From NCBI GenBank assembly GCA_022478985.1, contig JAKSZP010005586.1, positions 38,249-102,248 on the forward strand: DNA of 64,000 bases, written 5' to 3'. The position numbers were made by a program, and so were the translations under genes. The notes beneath the pieces are model-generated. The model was not told where the DNA came from. It saw only the letters and a program-made list of their open reading frames with translations, and ran no database searches. Below are positions 1 through 10,151 of the stretch, piece after piece. Source of the DNA: Massospora cicadina. Its lineage: Eukaryota; Entomophthoromycota; Entomophthoromycetes; Entomophthorales; Entomophthoraceae. How positions within the stretch are numbered: the first letter of the stretch is position 1; each line of letters begins with the position of its first letter.

Positions 1-978
1 GGCACATAATAAAATACCAGATGAGTACAGCTGTCAACCTCAAGGGGAGCGTGAGGGTCAGCAGAAAAGGTGATTTAATTTTCAACATGAAAACAAAATT
101 TTATAAAAGGATTTTTAATGGAAAAATTAGGAAAGAAAAATTGACCAACAATTTTCTCAGTGCAATGCAACTGACTAAATAGTGGTTGAAATAGAGAGAA
201 AACAAGCCGGAATCAGGGCCTGCAAGTTTGACCTAACCAGCGAATTGTTTGGGAATGGGGAACAGATAATTTAACTGGAACTGATATCAAACAATTTGGC
301 AGCAGGCTGAGTCACTGTCAGTTTGACCTCAAATGTCCGATCTGAGGCTCAGATACATTTCTGATGGTTGGTGTGATGGCGTTTGACCTGATGAGCAGTG
401 GTAATCCCCAGGCCACCCCATGTAGGGGCAGGCCCATTTGGTTGGGAATGGGTTTGGGATGTCCAACCCACCCATGCCTGGTCACTGGGCATTTGTTTGG
501 TCAGAGACGTTGTGTCAGGTGCAACACCCATTTGCCAGCAGGGAGCTTTGAACCCTTGTTGATGGTGTCTGATGTTGTTGCTTGCCCATCGGGGATGATC
601 CCCAACAGTTTTGAGGGGGTTGATTTTTTCAATCATAGCATTAGCCAAATTCTAAACCGTCGGGCATTCCAGATGATGAGGCAGTCTTCATTCCTTTCTG
701 ACTATCAGGCTGACTCCCACTCAATTTCAGGTCAATCAATTTCATTTTAGCAATCTCGGTGCAGATTTCCCCAATTAACTGTACCAGTTCAGCTGAGGTG
801 AGTGTGGGCACTGGGGGAGGAAATTCAAAGCAGAAGAGCTGTTACCCAGCGCTTGTCTACCATGTGGGCGAGGTCACCCTGAGTGACGAGGGGTAAAGCC
901 ACCCTCTTCAATACCTTCTTACTTGGGAATTGGAAAAGAGCCTGATCAACGTCTAGGGAATATTATCCAGGACTTACA
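1..978 (-). repeat. 3' LTR of ChrA-1 (cut by window start)
   Basis: This segment recurs as 4896-4923 joined to 11748-12711, with many point differences. Read on the minus strand it begins TGTAAGTCC at 978, directly downstream of a polypurine tract, so it is the 3' LTR of a minus-strand LTR retrotransposon. Its far end lies just outside the window. Reading frames inside it, including one on each strand between about 350 and 750, have no family match and I take them as chance. Sure of the repeat and its orientation; the outer boundary is not visible. Confidence 0.85.
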
Positions 979-1000
979 TTACCCTTTCCTTTTTCTAAAG
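979..1000 (-). other. Polypurine tract of ChrA-1
   Basis: On the minus strand this is a purine run ending AAAGGAAAGGGTAA immediately before the LTR start TGTAAG. It is the expected primer for plus-strand DNA synthesis, and it fixes both the orientation of the element and the LTR boundary at 978. Confidence 0.8.
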
Positions 1001-1185
1001 GAAGAGCACCACCACCTGGAACTGCATGAGGGCCACATTTTTGTGCGCCTTGGGTAACTTGATTGCCATTACCACTGCAGTTTTTTGAAGAGGGCGGGGA
1101 GCATTGGGGTGGGATTTGTGAAATGCTTCGACCAGTTCCATACAGTTCACACAATCACACGCCTTGAACCAACTGTTCTTGTAGT

Positions 1186-1660
1186 CTAGATACCCTTTCC
1201 AGCCATGAGATATTGAATAGACCAGTGGGACTTGCGGGATGCCAAGATATTCTCCACCTCAGCATCTTCCGCACCCTCAATGATGATAAGTTCAGGTTCT
1301 GAGGGAACTGTACCCTTGAAAGGCAACAGCTTGAAAATGTGGAAGATGGGATGCTGTTTCCAGTGAGCCAGAAGCTTCAACCAGAACGCACCATTACCTA
1401 AGACCTCTTCCACCAAATGGGGGCTAGAACGCTTACTTGCGAATTTACGGGAAGGAGCTTGAATATGTAAATGGTGGGTATCAAGAATAGCATAAAAGCC
1501 CACTGTTATATCATGACCTGGGAACCACTTACAATCCGCAAACTGCTTGCAGTCATCAATAGCTTTGTTGAGGTGTTCCCGCATCAAGGATTGAGTTGAC
1601 CTAATATGTTCAGCGTGATTTGTGGCTGCTTGGATCTCAGGCTGCAAGCAAGGTCTGACT
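1186..1660 (-). pseudogene. ChrA-1 integrase C-terminus with chromo-like tail
   Basis: About 150 codons are open on the minus strand. They show the usual post-catalytic integrase region: a stretch around VGFYAILD, equivalent to the 'VGD.V.L' strand, then a basic SKR/SSPHLVEE segment, then EAEVENILASRKS and QYL, which matches the entry into a chromodomain (E-V-E-x-I-L-x-x-R ... YLV). The 3' part of the chromodomain is broken. The same segment is found in ChrA-2 at about 39160-39640. In chromoviruses this domain is thought to direct integration to histone-marked chromatin. Non-functional here. Confidence 0.7.
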
Positions 1661-2376
1661 GAAAAATGAAGGATTGTAACTCAACGTCACTTTGTAGGGC
1701 GAAAACCCCATAGACGCGTGCATTCCATTGTTTTAAAGCAAATTGAGTGAGGGGAAGGTCGTTGGCCCAGGTGTCCTGTGTAGCCACAGCATAGCAACGC
1801 AGGTACTGTTCAAGGACTTGGTTGACTTGCTCAGTCTGTCTATCAGACTGGGGATGGTATGCTGTGAAATGGCAGGAGGATCTTTTTAGGATAGATAGTA
1901 GTTTACTCTAAAACTGCGCTGTAAACTGCAAATCATGGTTGCTGATAATCTCCTGTGGGAGACCGAACATTGAGAACATGTGACGTACAAAAAGGCGGGC
2001 GGTCTCCTATGACATAATTGCAAGTAATAAAGAGGGAAAATTTAGTGAAATGATCCACCACCACCATCACCGCTGTGAACACATTAGAGCAGGGAAGTTT
2101 GACAATAAAATCCATGGACACTGACGTCCATGGACCTTCCGCCTGCTGTAAGGGGTGTAAAAGACCATTTCTACTGAAGCAGTCCAACTTAGCCCAAGCA
2201 CAAGTAACGCAGTTGGCGATCCAAGCTGGAACTTCTTTTGTCAAACCTGCCCAATTGTAGGTCTGTTTGATAAAATCAATGTATTTCTTATTACCAGGAT
2301 GACTGACCGCGGGGGGATTGTGATGTGTGAAGAATACCTCAGTTTGGAAGGAGGGGGAACCCAAATGCGTGACCAA
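1584..2376 (-). pseudogene. ChrA-1 integrase, zinc and catalytic domains
   Basis: Between 2376 and 1933 the minus strand reads an HHCC zinc-binding segment (HPGNKKYIDFIKQTYNW ... CVTCAWAK), then the start of the catalytic core, MDFIVKLP ... VMVVVDHFTKFS, which carries the first catalytic Asp. The frame is then disturbed; the tail end of the core (DTWANDLPLTQFALKQWNA) is seen near 1787-1700. The region holding the second Asp and the Glu is degraded. This is the standard retroviral-type integrase, which would join the cDNA to host DNA. Broken copy. Confidence 0.75.
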
Positions 2377-2399
2377 AAATAAATAAGACCCTCCTCCAA

Positions 2400-2930
2400 T
2401 GAGTATAGGGAGTGTTTATGCTTCTGTTGAGATAACTGCTCGACCAGCTCCATGCCCTCAGGGCAGGCCATTTGACTGTCTAAGACCTGAGCAACTAACA
2501 GAGCGTTGGGGTCCAGAACGATGGAAGAAATGACAGGGGGGACAATTGACAGGATTTGGGCGGCAGGAATCATGGTAACAAGATCCACTTCCTCCGGATC
2601 CATGGAACAGTGGGTGGGGCTGCGGCTGAGAAAATCCAGAAGTATGTTGAGCGCACCTTTTATGAACTTGTATTTGAAACTAAAACTGCACAAGTGCTGA
2701 TAGGTTTGGGCTTTCTGATGCGCCAATTTTTGGGGTTTATGAAAGTACAAGAGAGCCTGGTGGTCCATGCGGGCCATTAACTCATGTTGAGCACTCTGTA
2801 ACAGATACCTCCAATGAGTTAATGCCCATGCAACGGCTGCCAACTCCTTGCCATAAATGGCCTAAGACTGCTCTGTAGAGGTGAATTTTTGGGAAAAATG
2901 GGTGACCGGGTGTTCCAAGCCATCATGCTA
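2400..2930 (-). pseudogene. ChrA-1 RNase H domain and linker
   Basis: The minus strand carries AVAWALTHWRYLL, then MDHQALLYF and ALNILLDFLSRSP. These correspond to the alpha-helix and the Asp-containing strands of Ty3-type RNase H (usual pattern E-L-L-A-V ... TDH-x-x-L ... N-x-x-A-D-x-L-S-R). Several catalytic acids have been lost, for example LLDFLSR where A-D-x-L-S-R is expected. A linker of about 90 codons follows up to the integrase. Inactive remnant. Confidence 0.7.
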
Positions 2931-3070
2931 CTGGATCAACACTTTCCCCACAGCTACCGCTGAGGTGTCACATGCAATGATATATGGCTTGGTGGGATCA
3001 GCGTGTTTCAAAATGGGAGGGGATATGAACACCTCTTTAATCAATTTGAACGCCTGTTGTCATTTGGGTG

Positions 3071-3870
3071 TCAAGAGAAATGGTACATTTTCCCTGTAAG
3101 GGGGTGGATCAGGGCAGCAAGCTGGGACAGTGCTGGGAAGAACTTTTTTAAGAAAATGATGGTTCCCAAGAAACTCCGTAGTTGTTTCTGGGTAGTCAGG
3201 GTTGGCCATTCCCAGATAGCATCCAACTTATTGGGAGGGATTGTGTAACCATCTTTAAGGTTGAGGTTCCCAAGAAAGGTAACCTCCTCCTTATAGAACT
3301 TGCGCTTGGAAGGCTTGATGAACAAGCCTGCCCTATTCAAGGCGGCCACAACTGCTTCCAAGTCAGTAGCATGTTGTTCAAGAGTCAGGGAGTGAACCAG
3401 AATGTCGTCAAATATGCAACTGCGCAGGTAAACTGGAGGTCACCCAGTACATTGCCAACCATGTTTTGAAATGTAGCGGGAGCATTCTTCAGCCCAAAGG
3501 TCATTGTGCAGAATTGGAAAATCTCTCGCTTCATCCGGATTGCTGTTAATCATTCTTGCCCTTTCATTACCTGAATCTGGTTGAATGCATTGATGAGATC
3601 CAGCTTAGAAAACACCCGAGATTTGGCAATTGCTTGGCTGATCATCTGTTCTAAAGGCAAGGAGTAGGGATCAGAAACTGTGATTTAATTTAAGTGTCCA
3701 TAGTCCACACAAGGGTGGAGGGAACCATTGGCTTTTTTGGCAAAGATGATGGGAGACGCAAATGGCGAGGTCTCCTTGAACAACCACCCTTTTTTCAACA
3801 TATTGTCCAACTAAGTGTTGAGCGCAGCCTCATCCTCTGCTGTGTGGGGGATATAATGGACAGTTGATAT
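3071..3870 (-). pseudogene. ChrA-1 reverse transcriptase
   Basis: Minus-strand fragments cover the RT palm and thumb: LDLINAFNQIQV, MTFGLKNAPATFQN, CAVAY followed after a one-base shift by FDDILVHS, then FLGNLNLKDGYTIPPNKLDA and LRSFLGTIIFLKKFFP. The family's catalytic box therefore reads YFDD rather than the more usual YMDD/YLDD; ChrA-2 supports this, with FNDILV at the same place. The fingers region (3870-3650) is heavily decayed. This would be the polymerase copying element RNA into cDNA; it is dead here. Confidence 0.75.
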
Positions 3871-4325
3871 TCACCAACTCCACCGTCATACAAAATCCAC
3901 AGTCAAATCTAGTGTGGGGAGGCAGATGATCCACCTTTTCAGAATTGATATGCTTTGATAGAGTATTGAACTTTCTGGAAAATTAGATGGTATTCCTGTA
4001 GGAGAGACAAAAACGTGATAGAACTGCGACCTTGAGCTTTCTTAAGAGCGTCAATTAGGGGAAATTCACCCTCCAGTTGATCATTAATGAATGACAGCAT
4101 GTTAGACTCCAGAGTGGATCTTGATATGTTGCCAGCGCCACCATCCCACTCCTAAGATCACCGGAAACACCAAGTTCAGCATAGCAGAAAAGCGGTCACT
4201 GAAGCTGAACTGGTGTATTGAAAATGTGACTGGTCAGTGAACCAGGTATGAGGTTTGGAAGGCTGATGACGCAACCATCACTGAAGGATTTGTATCCAGG
4301 GCAAGTTCCAATTGCTGGGCCAGTT

Positions 4326-4820
4326 CTAACTCTTAAAATTACCCACAGCTCCAGTGTCCACCAGAGCCTCAAAGGAGATGTGATGGGACCCAATACTAAT
4401 CTTTATGGGTAATAAGAAGTAAGCGGAGTTCTCTTTATTGGTAGTTGTGGATGAATCCAGTGATACCATAGAGATGGTAGTGGGGTCAGGGGAAACTGCT
4501 GGGCTCTTGTGGAGGGTAAACTCATTGCAAGTCAGGATGTTAGATCCTACTGACATGGCCAGAATAGCCATGGCAACTATAGGGTATGGGTTTGAAGTTT
4601 TGAGTGGAACTGGAATATTATTGACAGAGAAAATCTTCTTCACAACCTGGTTCAGTTGAAAAAGAGGGGCTATTGCTGCGCCAATATCAATGAGAAAGGT
4701 GGAAATGGTTAAAAATAATGTTTGGTTGATTATGTCAGGCAAACAGCAAGTAAGAATTAGACTGGCCTGCCAGCCCAGATGCCAGAGCACCCAAATGACA
4801 AACCAGTATGCCACCAGCAC
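4326..4820 (-). pseudogene. ChrA-1 gag tail and aspartic protease
   Basis: An open frame of 164 codons on the minus strand. The first part holds a W-rich segment (WVLWHLGWQASLILTC) and IDIGAAIAPLFQLNQVV; both recur in ChrA-2 near 33450 and, for the first, at 40900-41000. The last part reads KISIGSHHISFEALVDTGAVGNF, which is the active-site loop of a retroviral-type aspartic protease (D-T-G-A). The flap and second half of the protease are not readable. It would cleave the polyprotein during particle maturation. Confidence 0.7.
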
Positions 4821-4870
4821 TGCTGCTGATTTGATGGATATGGAACTAAAAAAGGAATCTCACCAAGAAC

Positions 4871-4923
4871 TGCCGATGAGCCAGAATCTCATATAGGCCT
4901 ATAATAAAATACTAGATGAGTAC
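4871..4923 (-). repeat. ChrA-1 5' LTR, inner fragment
   Basis: 4896-4923 matches the first 28 bases of the window almost exactly and is the inner end of the ChrA-1 5' LTR. The rest of this LTR is displaced to 11743-12711 by the ChrB-1 insertion. The inner boundary near 4870 is approximate because no clear primer-binding site can be seen. Confidence 0.7.
4919..4923. repeat. Left TSD of ChrB-1 (AGTAC)
   Basis: Five bases directly before the TGTCATGG start of ChrB-1. The partner after the right LTR (11743-11747) is AGTGC, one mismatch. A 5-bp duplication is normal for Ty3/gypsy integrases; the mismatch fits the general age of these copies. Confidence 0.7.
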
Positions 4924-5815
4924 TGTCATGGTTGGATGACATAATAGTAGGCACTGATGCTAGAGATAAGGCTGGGTGACAGGAGGCCCAGAAGATGAAA
5001 CTTCAGGCTCTCCCTGACATAAAGCACACCTTAGATCAACGCTGGGTGCAAGCCAAGCATGCTCAGGTTTATACTAATGGGGTGCAAAATGCCCAGCCTC
5101 TTATCTCGGCCCAGGCATTAGAACAAATGATTTACATTTTAAATGAGGATGGTTTGATTCGCTTGGTTAGAGAGCAAGGGTTCGAGTCCCGCTCCAGCTA
5201 TGAAGTTTTGAGTTCAGGTAAAATAAGGCTTCAATCAATTACTTGAGTGAAGGCACTTTCAGTGTATTTTACCAAAATGTACGGAAGCATCTGTTTATTG
5301 GAGCGTCAAGGCTTGGGTGCACTTCCACAGAACCTGAATTTCCCCAGCCCATTTTAAATATGTTTTTGCGACCAACATTCCTTGTTGATCGACTTTCTTA
5401 AATAAAACCCCCGTTATTTTACGTTTTTTCCAATGGTTCCTTGGGCAAACTTGGTGGTGGACCTCTTTGGGGAGGTCTCCAACCATGTGGGCCACTACCT
5501 TATCTCGCAATTTACCAAAATCCCAGGGGCACCTGTGGGCTGCCCAGGTCCCCTCCAGATCAAGGCACCCAAGCCCCTGACACCAAGCCACACTTGATTA
5601 TGGATGCCCCTCTGGGGTCCACTCAAGCGGTGATGTTCCTTACTTACCTGGTATTATATGTTACTCTTTACACCCTTGCCTGGGGTACCCTTTGCACTGG
5701 CACCGCTCAAGGTGCCTTCCTACCAATTCTTCTAACAGCTAGTTCCCAAGCAATGTGGGTTTGCATCCCACATCACCTTGCTGGGAACAAGAGAGTTACA
5801 GACACTCTCTTGACA
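4924..5815 (+). repeat. ChrB-1 5' LTR
   Basis: Matches 10851-11742 colinearly: an offset of 5927 bases holds throughout, with no net indel. Inside it: a TATA-like TTTTAAATATG at about 5352-5362; a hairpin with arms at 5370-5376 and 5384-5390; AATAAA at 5401-5406, a probable poly(A) signal; and an open frame from 5600 that runs out of the LTR into gag. LTR1 and LTR2 differ mostly by transitions at CpG. An exact tRNA B-box-like GGTTCGAGTCC occurs at about 5179-5189 but is lost in the other LTR. Confidence 0.92.
5370..5390 (+). promoter_or_regulatory. ChrB-1 LTR hairpin, candidate self-primer
   Basis: GACCAAC and GTTGATC are separated by 7 bases and form an imperfect stem. The right arm GTTGATC is perfectly complementary to GATCAAC at 5822-5828, just inside the LTR where a primer-binding site should be. 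In ChrB-2 the arm is GTTGGTC and the site GACCAAC, so the pairing is kept by compensatory change. A TATA-like sequence lies just upstream, placing the probable transcript start here. This is what a Tf1-type self-primer looks like. Inference from sequence only. Confidence 0.5.
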
Positions 5816-6751
5816 TTAGTTGATCAACCATTTTATTATATGTGCATAAGAATTATCCGTGTGGGACTTTCATTATTAGTAAATTGGGTGTGCTGGCCAT
5901 TTGTCACTGCCATGATGGTGCTCACCACAGTTTTCTCATTTGGTTTTGTACTGGTGCATCTCGGCGTTATTCTTGCAACTACCAATTGGGAAGTACCCAC
6001 CCTTCCTGCTCATACCTGGTGGTCTCGTACTTTTTGTGATCCTAATATTGTGATTCCTCACCCTTCTCCCGAGATTTACTCAGAAATTCATCAGGCCTTA
6101 GCTTCTCTGGAACCAAAACCCCCATTAGGAAAAAACAATTTATCTGGTTCCTGTCCACTTTTGCGAGGAGTGGATCTATTGTCTCAGTTATCTCCCAAAG
6201 TGGGTGACTGGGTTTTTGTGGTACTCTGCACACAGCCACTCTTGTGGCAAGCAATAGGGGGTTTGGAACAGGTCTTGGAGCAGAATCGACCTGATGAAGC
6301 ATCCTTCCATTCCTTCTTCGAGTTCTTTTCTCTGCATCAAGTGGGTCATCCAATGAAAGTATACTTGAGTGAATTCTACGAAAAAGCCCAGGCTTTGCCT
6401 TTAACCGACGAAGTTAAAACGTCATTTCTCCATTTGACCTTGGACATCTCAATGCAAAACTCCCCAATTTGGCAGTTGCCTCCTTCCAAATTTGATCATC
6501 TTGTCAAAATCCTTTGGGGTAGTTTCTCCACCTCAAACTGGAAGGGGCCAGGTAATTTGGCCATCATTGGATCAAATTATATAAATATGGAGGCCGAAAA
6601 GTCATGTGCGCCTCTGGAAATGAGGGAATTTTATCCTTCTAATCCTTCTACTTCTTCCAAATTTGGAAATGTACAGGAGTCTAGACCCGAGAATGAAGTA
6701 AAGGTTTCAGATGATTCTGCCACGATGACTTACCCATGGTTGTCCCTATAA
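5600..6751 (+). pseudogene. ChrB-1 gag-like ORF starting in the LTR
   Basis: The open frame covers about 383 codons from the ATG at 5600 (MDAPLGSTQ); the frame is open further up to 5441. The first 72 codons lie in the 5' LTR and include a hydrophobic stretch (VMFLTYLVLYVTLYTLAW). The frame crosses the LTR edge as TDTLLTLVDQP; the equivalents in ChrB-2 (TDTLLTLDDQP) and ChrB-3 (HALLTLNDQP) keep the same frame. Downstream it has the composition of a capsid-type Gag (HSFFEFFSLHQVGHPMKVYL, LTLDISMQNSPIWQLP). No CCHC knuckle is visible. Gag would form the particle. The start in the LTR is inferred from conservation. Confidence 0.6.
5816..5829 (+). other. ChrB-1 candidate primer-binding site
   Basis: The 14 bases after the LTR contain the palindrome GTTGATCAAC and no TGG start typical of tRNA-primed elements. 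GATCAAC pairs with the LTR hairpin arm at 5384-5390. The same bases are also translated (LVDQP) in the gag frame, which continues from the LTR. Confidence 0.5.
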
Positions 6752-6779
6752 ATAGCGCTTTCTCAACTAGTGAAGATCC

Positions 6780-7560
6780 TTGAAATGTGAGATGCTTCCC
6801 ACTGATTTCCTCCCTGTCTCAGCAGAAATTGGGAACATCGAAGGGTCTGAACCTGAATTTAACAAAAACAATTCTGTTATCATTTTTTCTCCCCAACACA
6901 TTTCCGAGGTGCATGCTGAGGCATCAGCTCAGGGCTTGGGGGTGATGGCCCTGGATAACGATGCACACTGAACCCCTGGAACGAGTGAGGGTTTGTCTGA
7001 ACTGAAAAACGCGTTTTATAATGTGAGTGATTTATCCCAAAACAAACCTTTTATTTGCTCATATGGTCTGGATGAGGACTCCATTTCAGTCTACCAGATT
7101 ACTCCTGAGAACCCTCGTTTGACCCCTACCATGATTAGGGGTTCTCAGGAAGTGGAAAAGGAACTTCGTCACAAATTGAAAGATGTATATGCACCTGCAG
7201 AAGGTGTTTTAGGATATGTGGCCTCAGTAGTAAGAGTGGCCCACTATCCTTCTCCCTTCTATGATTCCAAAACATACACTGATGGATTGTTCAAGCCAGA
7301 GGAAGAATTTGGTGGTGAATTGATGGCGTTTTCTGCGGTGAATAAATCTTATTGTGGATACTTCTTGTTGACTGCTACCCTTACATCCTCTTATGGAAAG
7401 TTCAGCACAACTATTTTGGTGGATACTGGTGCCTCAAATAATTTTATTGACTAAAATCTTGCTGACTACCTTGAGTTGAGTTACTCACCAGGTGGTATGA
7501 TTAGAGGTGGGGCTTCTCAAGGTATCCCTACATTAAACATCATGGAGTCAGTTGATTTTA
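6780..7560 (+). pseudogene. ChrB-1 protease region
   Basis: One frame, interrupted by stops at 6969 and 7452, reads through a 150-codon lead into FSTTILVDTGASNNFID, the D-T-G-A active-site loop of a retroviral aspartic protease, and continues LADYLELSYSPGGMIRGGASQGIPTLN. The equivalent in ChrB-2 (24109-24414) is intact through this point and reads VDTGASENFIDQELEDYLNLSYLPGG. The frame differs from gag, so gag and pro were joined by a frameshift or the copy has an indel. From about 7560 to 7790 the sequence is too decayed to read. Confidence 0.75.
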
Positions 7561-7791
7561 AGTAGGTTCTTATCTATTGTCTGACCAGTTTCAAGCTATC
7601 AGAAACCTCTTGTTTCCCATCATTTTGGGTGTTGAGTGATGGCGGAAGTTTGACGTCAGAACAAATTTTAAAGGAAACACTTTATCCTTGTCTTTAACAA
7701 ATGGTCACCAGTGATTGTTCCTCTGTTTGAGGATAATGCCCCAGGAAAATTACACCATTGGCCCAATGTTCCCAGTCCATAGCTGGCCCCT

Positions 7792-8770
7792 TTGCTGAAG
7801 CCCACTGTGGGACTTTCCTTACCTTCCTGTTTGTTGGAGTTGGCATCTTCTTTTGATGCAGCTTCAGCTAGTACGCTATCAGAACATTATGAGTTTGATT
7901 GTGAATTTAAACTTACTGTGGATCTGGTGCATAATTCTTCTCCCATATACCCATTGACTGTTCGGGAGGAAGAGGTTTTAGATGTATGGGTGAAGGAGCA
8001 GTTGGCCAAAGGTGCCATCTTTCAATACCTCCCCTGTTTGCTCCCCACTGCTCTTTGTGGAGAAGGCTGATGGAACTTTACAGCCATGTGTCGATTATGG
8101 AAATTTAAACAATGTGACTGTACCCAACCTCCATCCCATCCCTTTAGATTCCCAGATTGCGCGCTATGTGGAGAAGGCAAAGGTCTTCTCCAAGCTGGAT
8201 TGCCTCAATGCGTTCAATCAAATCCGGATAAAGAAGGGCCAGGAATGGTTAACCGCATTCTGTACCAGAAAAGGAATTTTCCAGTTCCAGGTCATGCCCT
8301 TTGAGCTTAAGAATGCCCCTGCCATCTTTCAACGCCGCATTGATGCTGCGTTGGGAGACTTGTTGGGGGTATGTGCGGTTGCCTACATGGATGACATTCT
8401 GGTGTTTTCCCCCAATAATGAGTCACATGCAGTTCACCTTTGACAAGTAGTGGAGAGATTGAGGGCCGCTTGCCTTACCCTCAAGTTTAGCAAATGCGAA
8501 TTCTTCAAGTCCCAGGTTACTTTTCTGGACAACGTCGTTTTTGACCAGGGCCATATAATAACTCCAGACAAGGAAAAGGCTATTTATTAGTGGCCTACCC
8601 CCACCTCTGTCAAGGAATTGAGGAGCTTTTTGGGGACGTTTACGTTCCTCAAGAAGTTCACACCCAGTCTCTTCGAGGTGGCAGCCCCCTTATATAAGGC
8701 TAGCGGGGCCAAGGTGCTTCAGTGGTCCCCCATTTTGGAGGATGCTTTCCAAGCGGTGAAGTGCACCTTG
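7792..8770 (+). pseudogene. ChrB-1 reverse transcriptase
   Basis: Two overlapping frames join near 8020-8070. The fingers read FKLTVDLVHNSSPIYPLTVREEE and LFVEKADGTLQPCVDYGNLNN; the palm reads KLDCLNAFNQIRIKKGQEW (catalytic Asp), FQVMPFELKNAPAIFQRRID and AYMDDILVFSPN (YMDD box). After a stop at 8441 the thumb follows: SKCEFFKSQVTFLDNVVFDQGH and LRSFLGTFTFLKKFTP, ending near KVLQWSPILEDAFQ. All core motifs are present, so the decay is recent relative to ChrB-3, where YMDD is YMDN. Confidence 0.88.
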
Positions 8771-8779
8771 TTATCCATC

Positions 8780-9247
8780 CATCCTTCGCCATGTTGATCC
8801 TGCAAAGGAGTTCATTGTGTCCTCAGATGCTTCCAACTTCGCCATTGCGGATGCCCTGTTACAGGTGGGTGAAGATGGGTCTGAGCATCCCATGGGATAT
8901 TTTTCTAGGAAAATGTCTCTGCATGAGTTAAACTACGCCGTATATGACAAGGAGTTATTAGCAGTGGTGGAGGCGCTGATTTATTGGCGTCACCACTTAC
9001 ATGGCTCTTCCCAACCATTTTGGGTATGCACTGACCACCGAGCCCTGTTGTACTACCATGCTTCACATGTTTTAACACCACGTCAGACCCGTTGGCATGA
9101 GACCCTTGCCCTATTTACATTTTCCTATGAGTTCACTAAGGGTAAGGAGAATGGTTTGGCGGATGCTTTGAGCTGCAACCCTGCTTTGGCCTCTCAATCC
9201 AAAGGAGGTAGAGATTTACAACACTCAGTTGATGATTCCCCAGTATG
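8780..9247 (+). pseudogene. ChrB-1 RNase H
   Basis: The open frame 8817-9247 holds all four acidic positions of Ty3 RNase H: SSDASNFAIADALLQV, DKELLAVVEAL, CTDHRALLYY and GLADALS. It connects to RT by a frame change near 8770-8815. The domain removes the RNA strand of the cDNA hybrid. It looks intact apart from the broken link to RT; the frame runs on to a stop at 9246 before the integrase. Confidence 0.88.
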
Positions 9248-10151
9248 ATTCTTCTGTCTCAACTTCCTAAGTCCAGGGTACATATGCCAGCTATCATGCC
9301 TCTGGAAATTGCAACAGAATATAGTATGTTCAGAAAGGTAGTTTTTTCTCAACTGTTATCAGCCAAATATACTGTTGTTCTCGCTAAGAGTGCCCTGAAT
9401 CAGGAGGACTTATCTAGGGGCAATCACGCGAAGGATGAGATGGTGTGGTTTCAGGGACGCCTATGGGTTCCTGCTGGACCACTGCGCCTGGAGATCATCC
9501 AGGACTATCATGATGGAATCACCATTGGTCATCCTGGAAAAGCAAAAACCTTGGAGTTGATACAATGCACTTACAATTGGAAGGGCTTGCCTGTTCAGGT
9601 AGGGCGGTACTGCAAAGAGTGCCTGATCTGCAATCAGATGAAACCCAATTGGCAACCTTTAGCAGGGTTGCTGGTACCAGTCCAAAAGGCTGAAGGGCCT
9701 GGACTTCCCTATCAGTGGATTTCATTGTGGAGTTACCCGTTTCAGATGGGTATGATGCAATCATGGTGGTGGTGGACCGCTTTACAAAGTTCGCCCACTT
9801 TATTCCTTGCAGAACAACTATAACTGCTGCTGAAATGGCCAGGCTCTTCGTCGCCCATGTATTTGCGCTTCATGGAGTTTCCCAAGAAATTATCAGTGAC
9901 TGGGGACCCCAGTTCACCTCCATCTTTGAGAAGAGTTGTGTAAGACTCTTCAGATCCACCCCTGCCATTCAACTGCTTATCACCCCCAATCAGATGGGCA
10001 GATTGAGCGAGTGAATCAGTGCTTGGAACAATTTCTGCGTTGTTACACCACCGCAGACCATTCAGAATGGGTTCCTCACCTTCCCATGGCCCAGTTTAGT
10101 TACAACAACACTTTGCATTCATCAATCGGTTGTTCACCTTTTTTTTGCTAA
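9245..10151 (+). pseudogene. ChrB-1 integrase core
   Basis: The HHCC zinc domain is clear (YHDGITIGHPGKAKTLELIQ, then CKECLICNQMK). The catalytic core follows in shifted frames: MDFIVELP ... IMVVVDRFTKFAHFIPC (first Asp), EIISDWGPQFTS (second Asp), and CHSTAYHPQSDGQIERVNQC (Glu). The three frames meet near 9715 and 9936, so at least two single-base shifts have broken it. It inserts element cDNA with 5-bp TSDs. Confidence 0.88.

Larger units (their letters stand above)
1001..4870 (-). mobile_element. ChrA-1 internal region, degraded Ty3/gypsy chromovirus
   Basis: Minus-strand order is leader/gag tail, aspartic protease, reverse transcriptase, RNase H, integrase and a C-terminal chromo-like segment: the Ty3/gypsy order (integrase after RNase H). 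All frames are interrupted by stops and shifts. It is flanked by LTR copies at 1-978 and at 4871-4923 plus 11743-12711. The second LTR is split by ChrB-1, so ChrA-1 is the older insertion. A related copy (ChrA-2) lies at 32101-40765 on the other strand. A typical gag with a zinc knuckle is not visible between the 5' LTR and the protease, so part of gag is probably deleted. Confidence 0.85.

Noticed and set aside
349..750. Open frames of 99 and 128 codons on opposite strands
   Set aside because: They lie in the ChrA-1 LTR, are not kept in the other LTR copy (11743-12711) and have no motif.
4995..5246. 83-codon frame in the ChrB-1 LTR, repeated at 10922-11284
   Set aside because: Not a separate gene; it is part of the LTR and at most the decayed end of pol. 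Reported as a finding on read-through instead.
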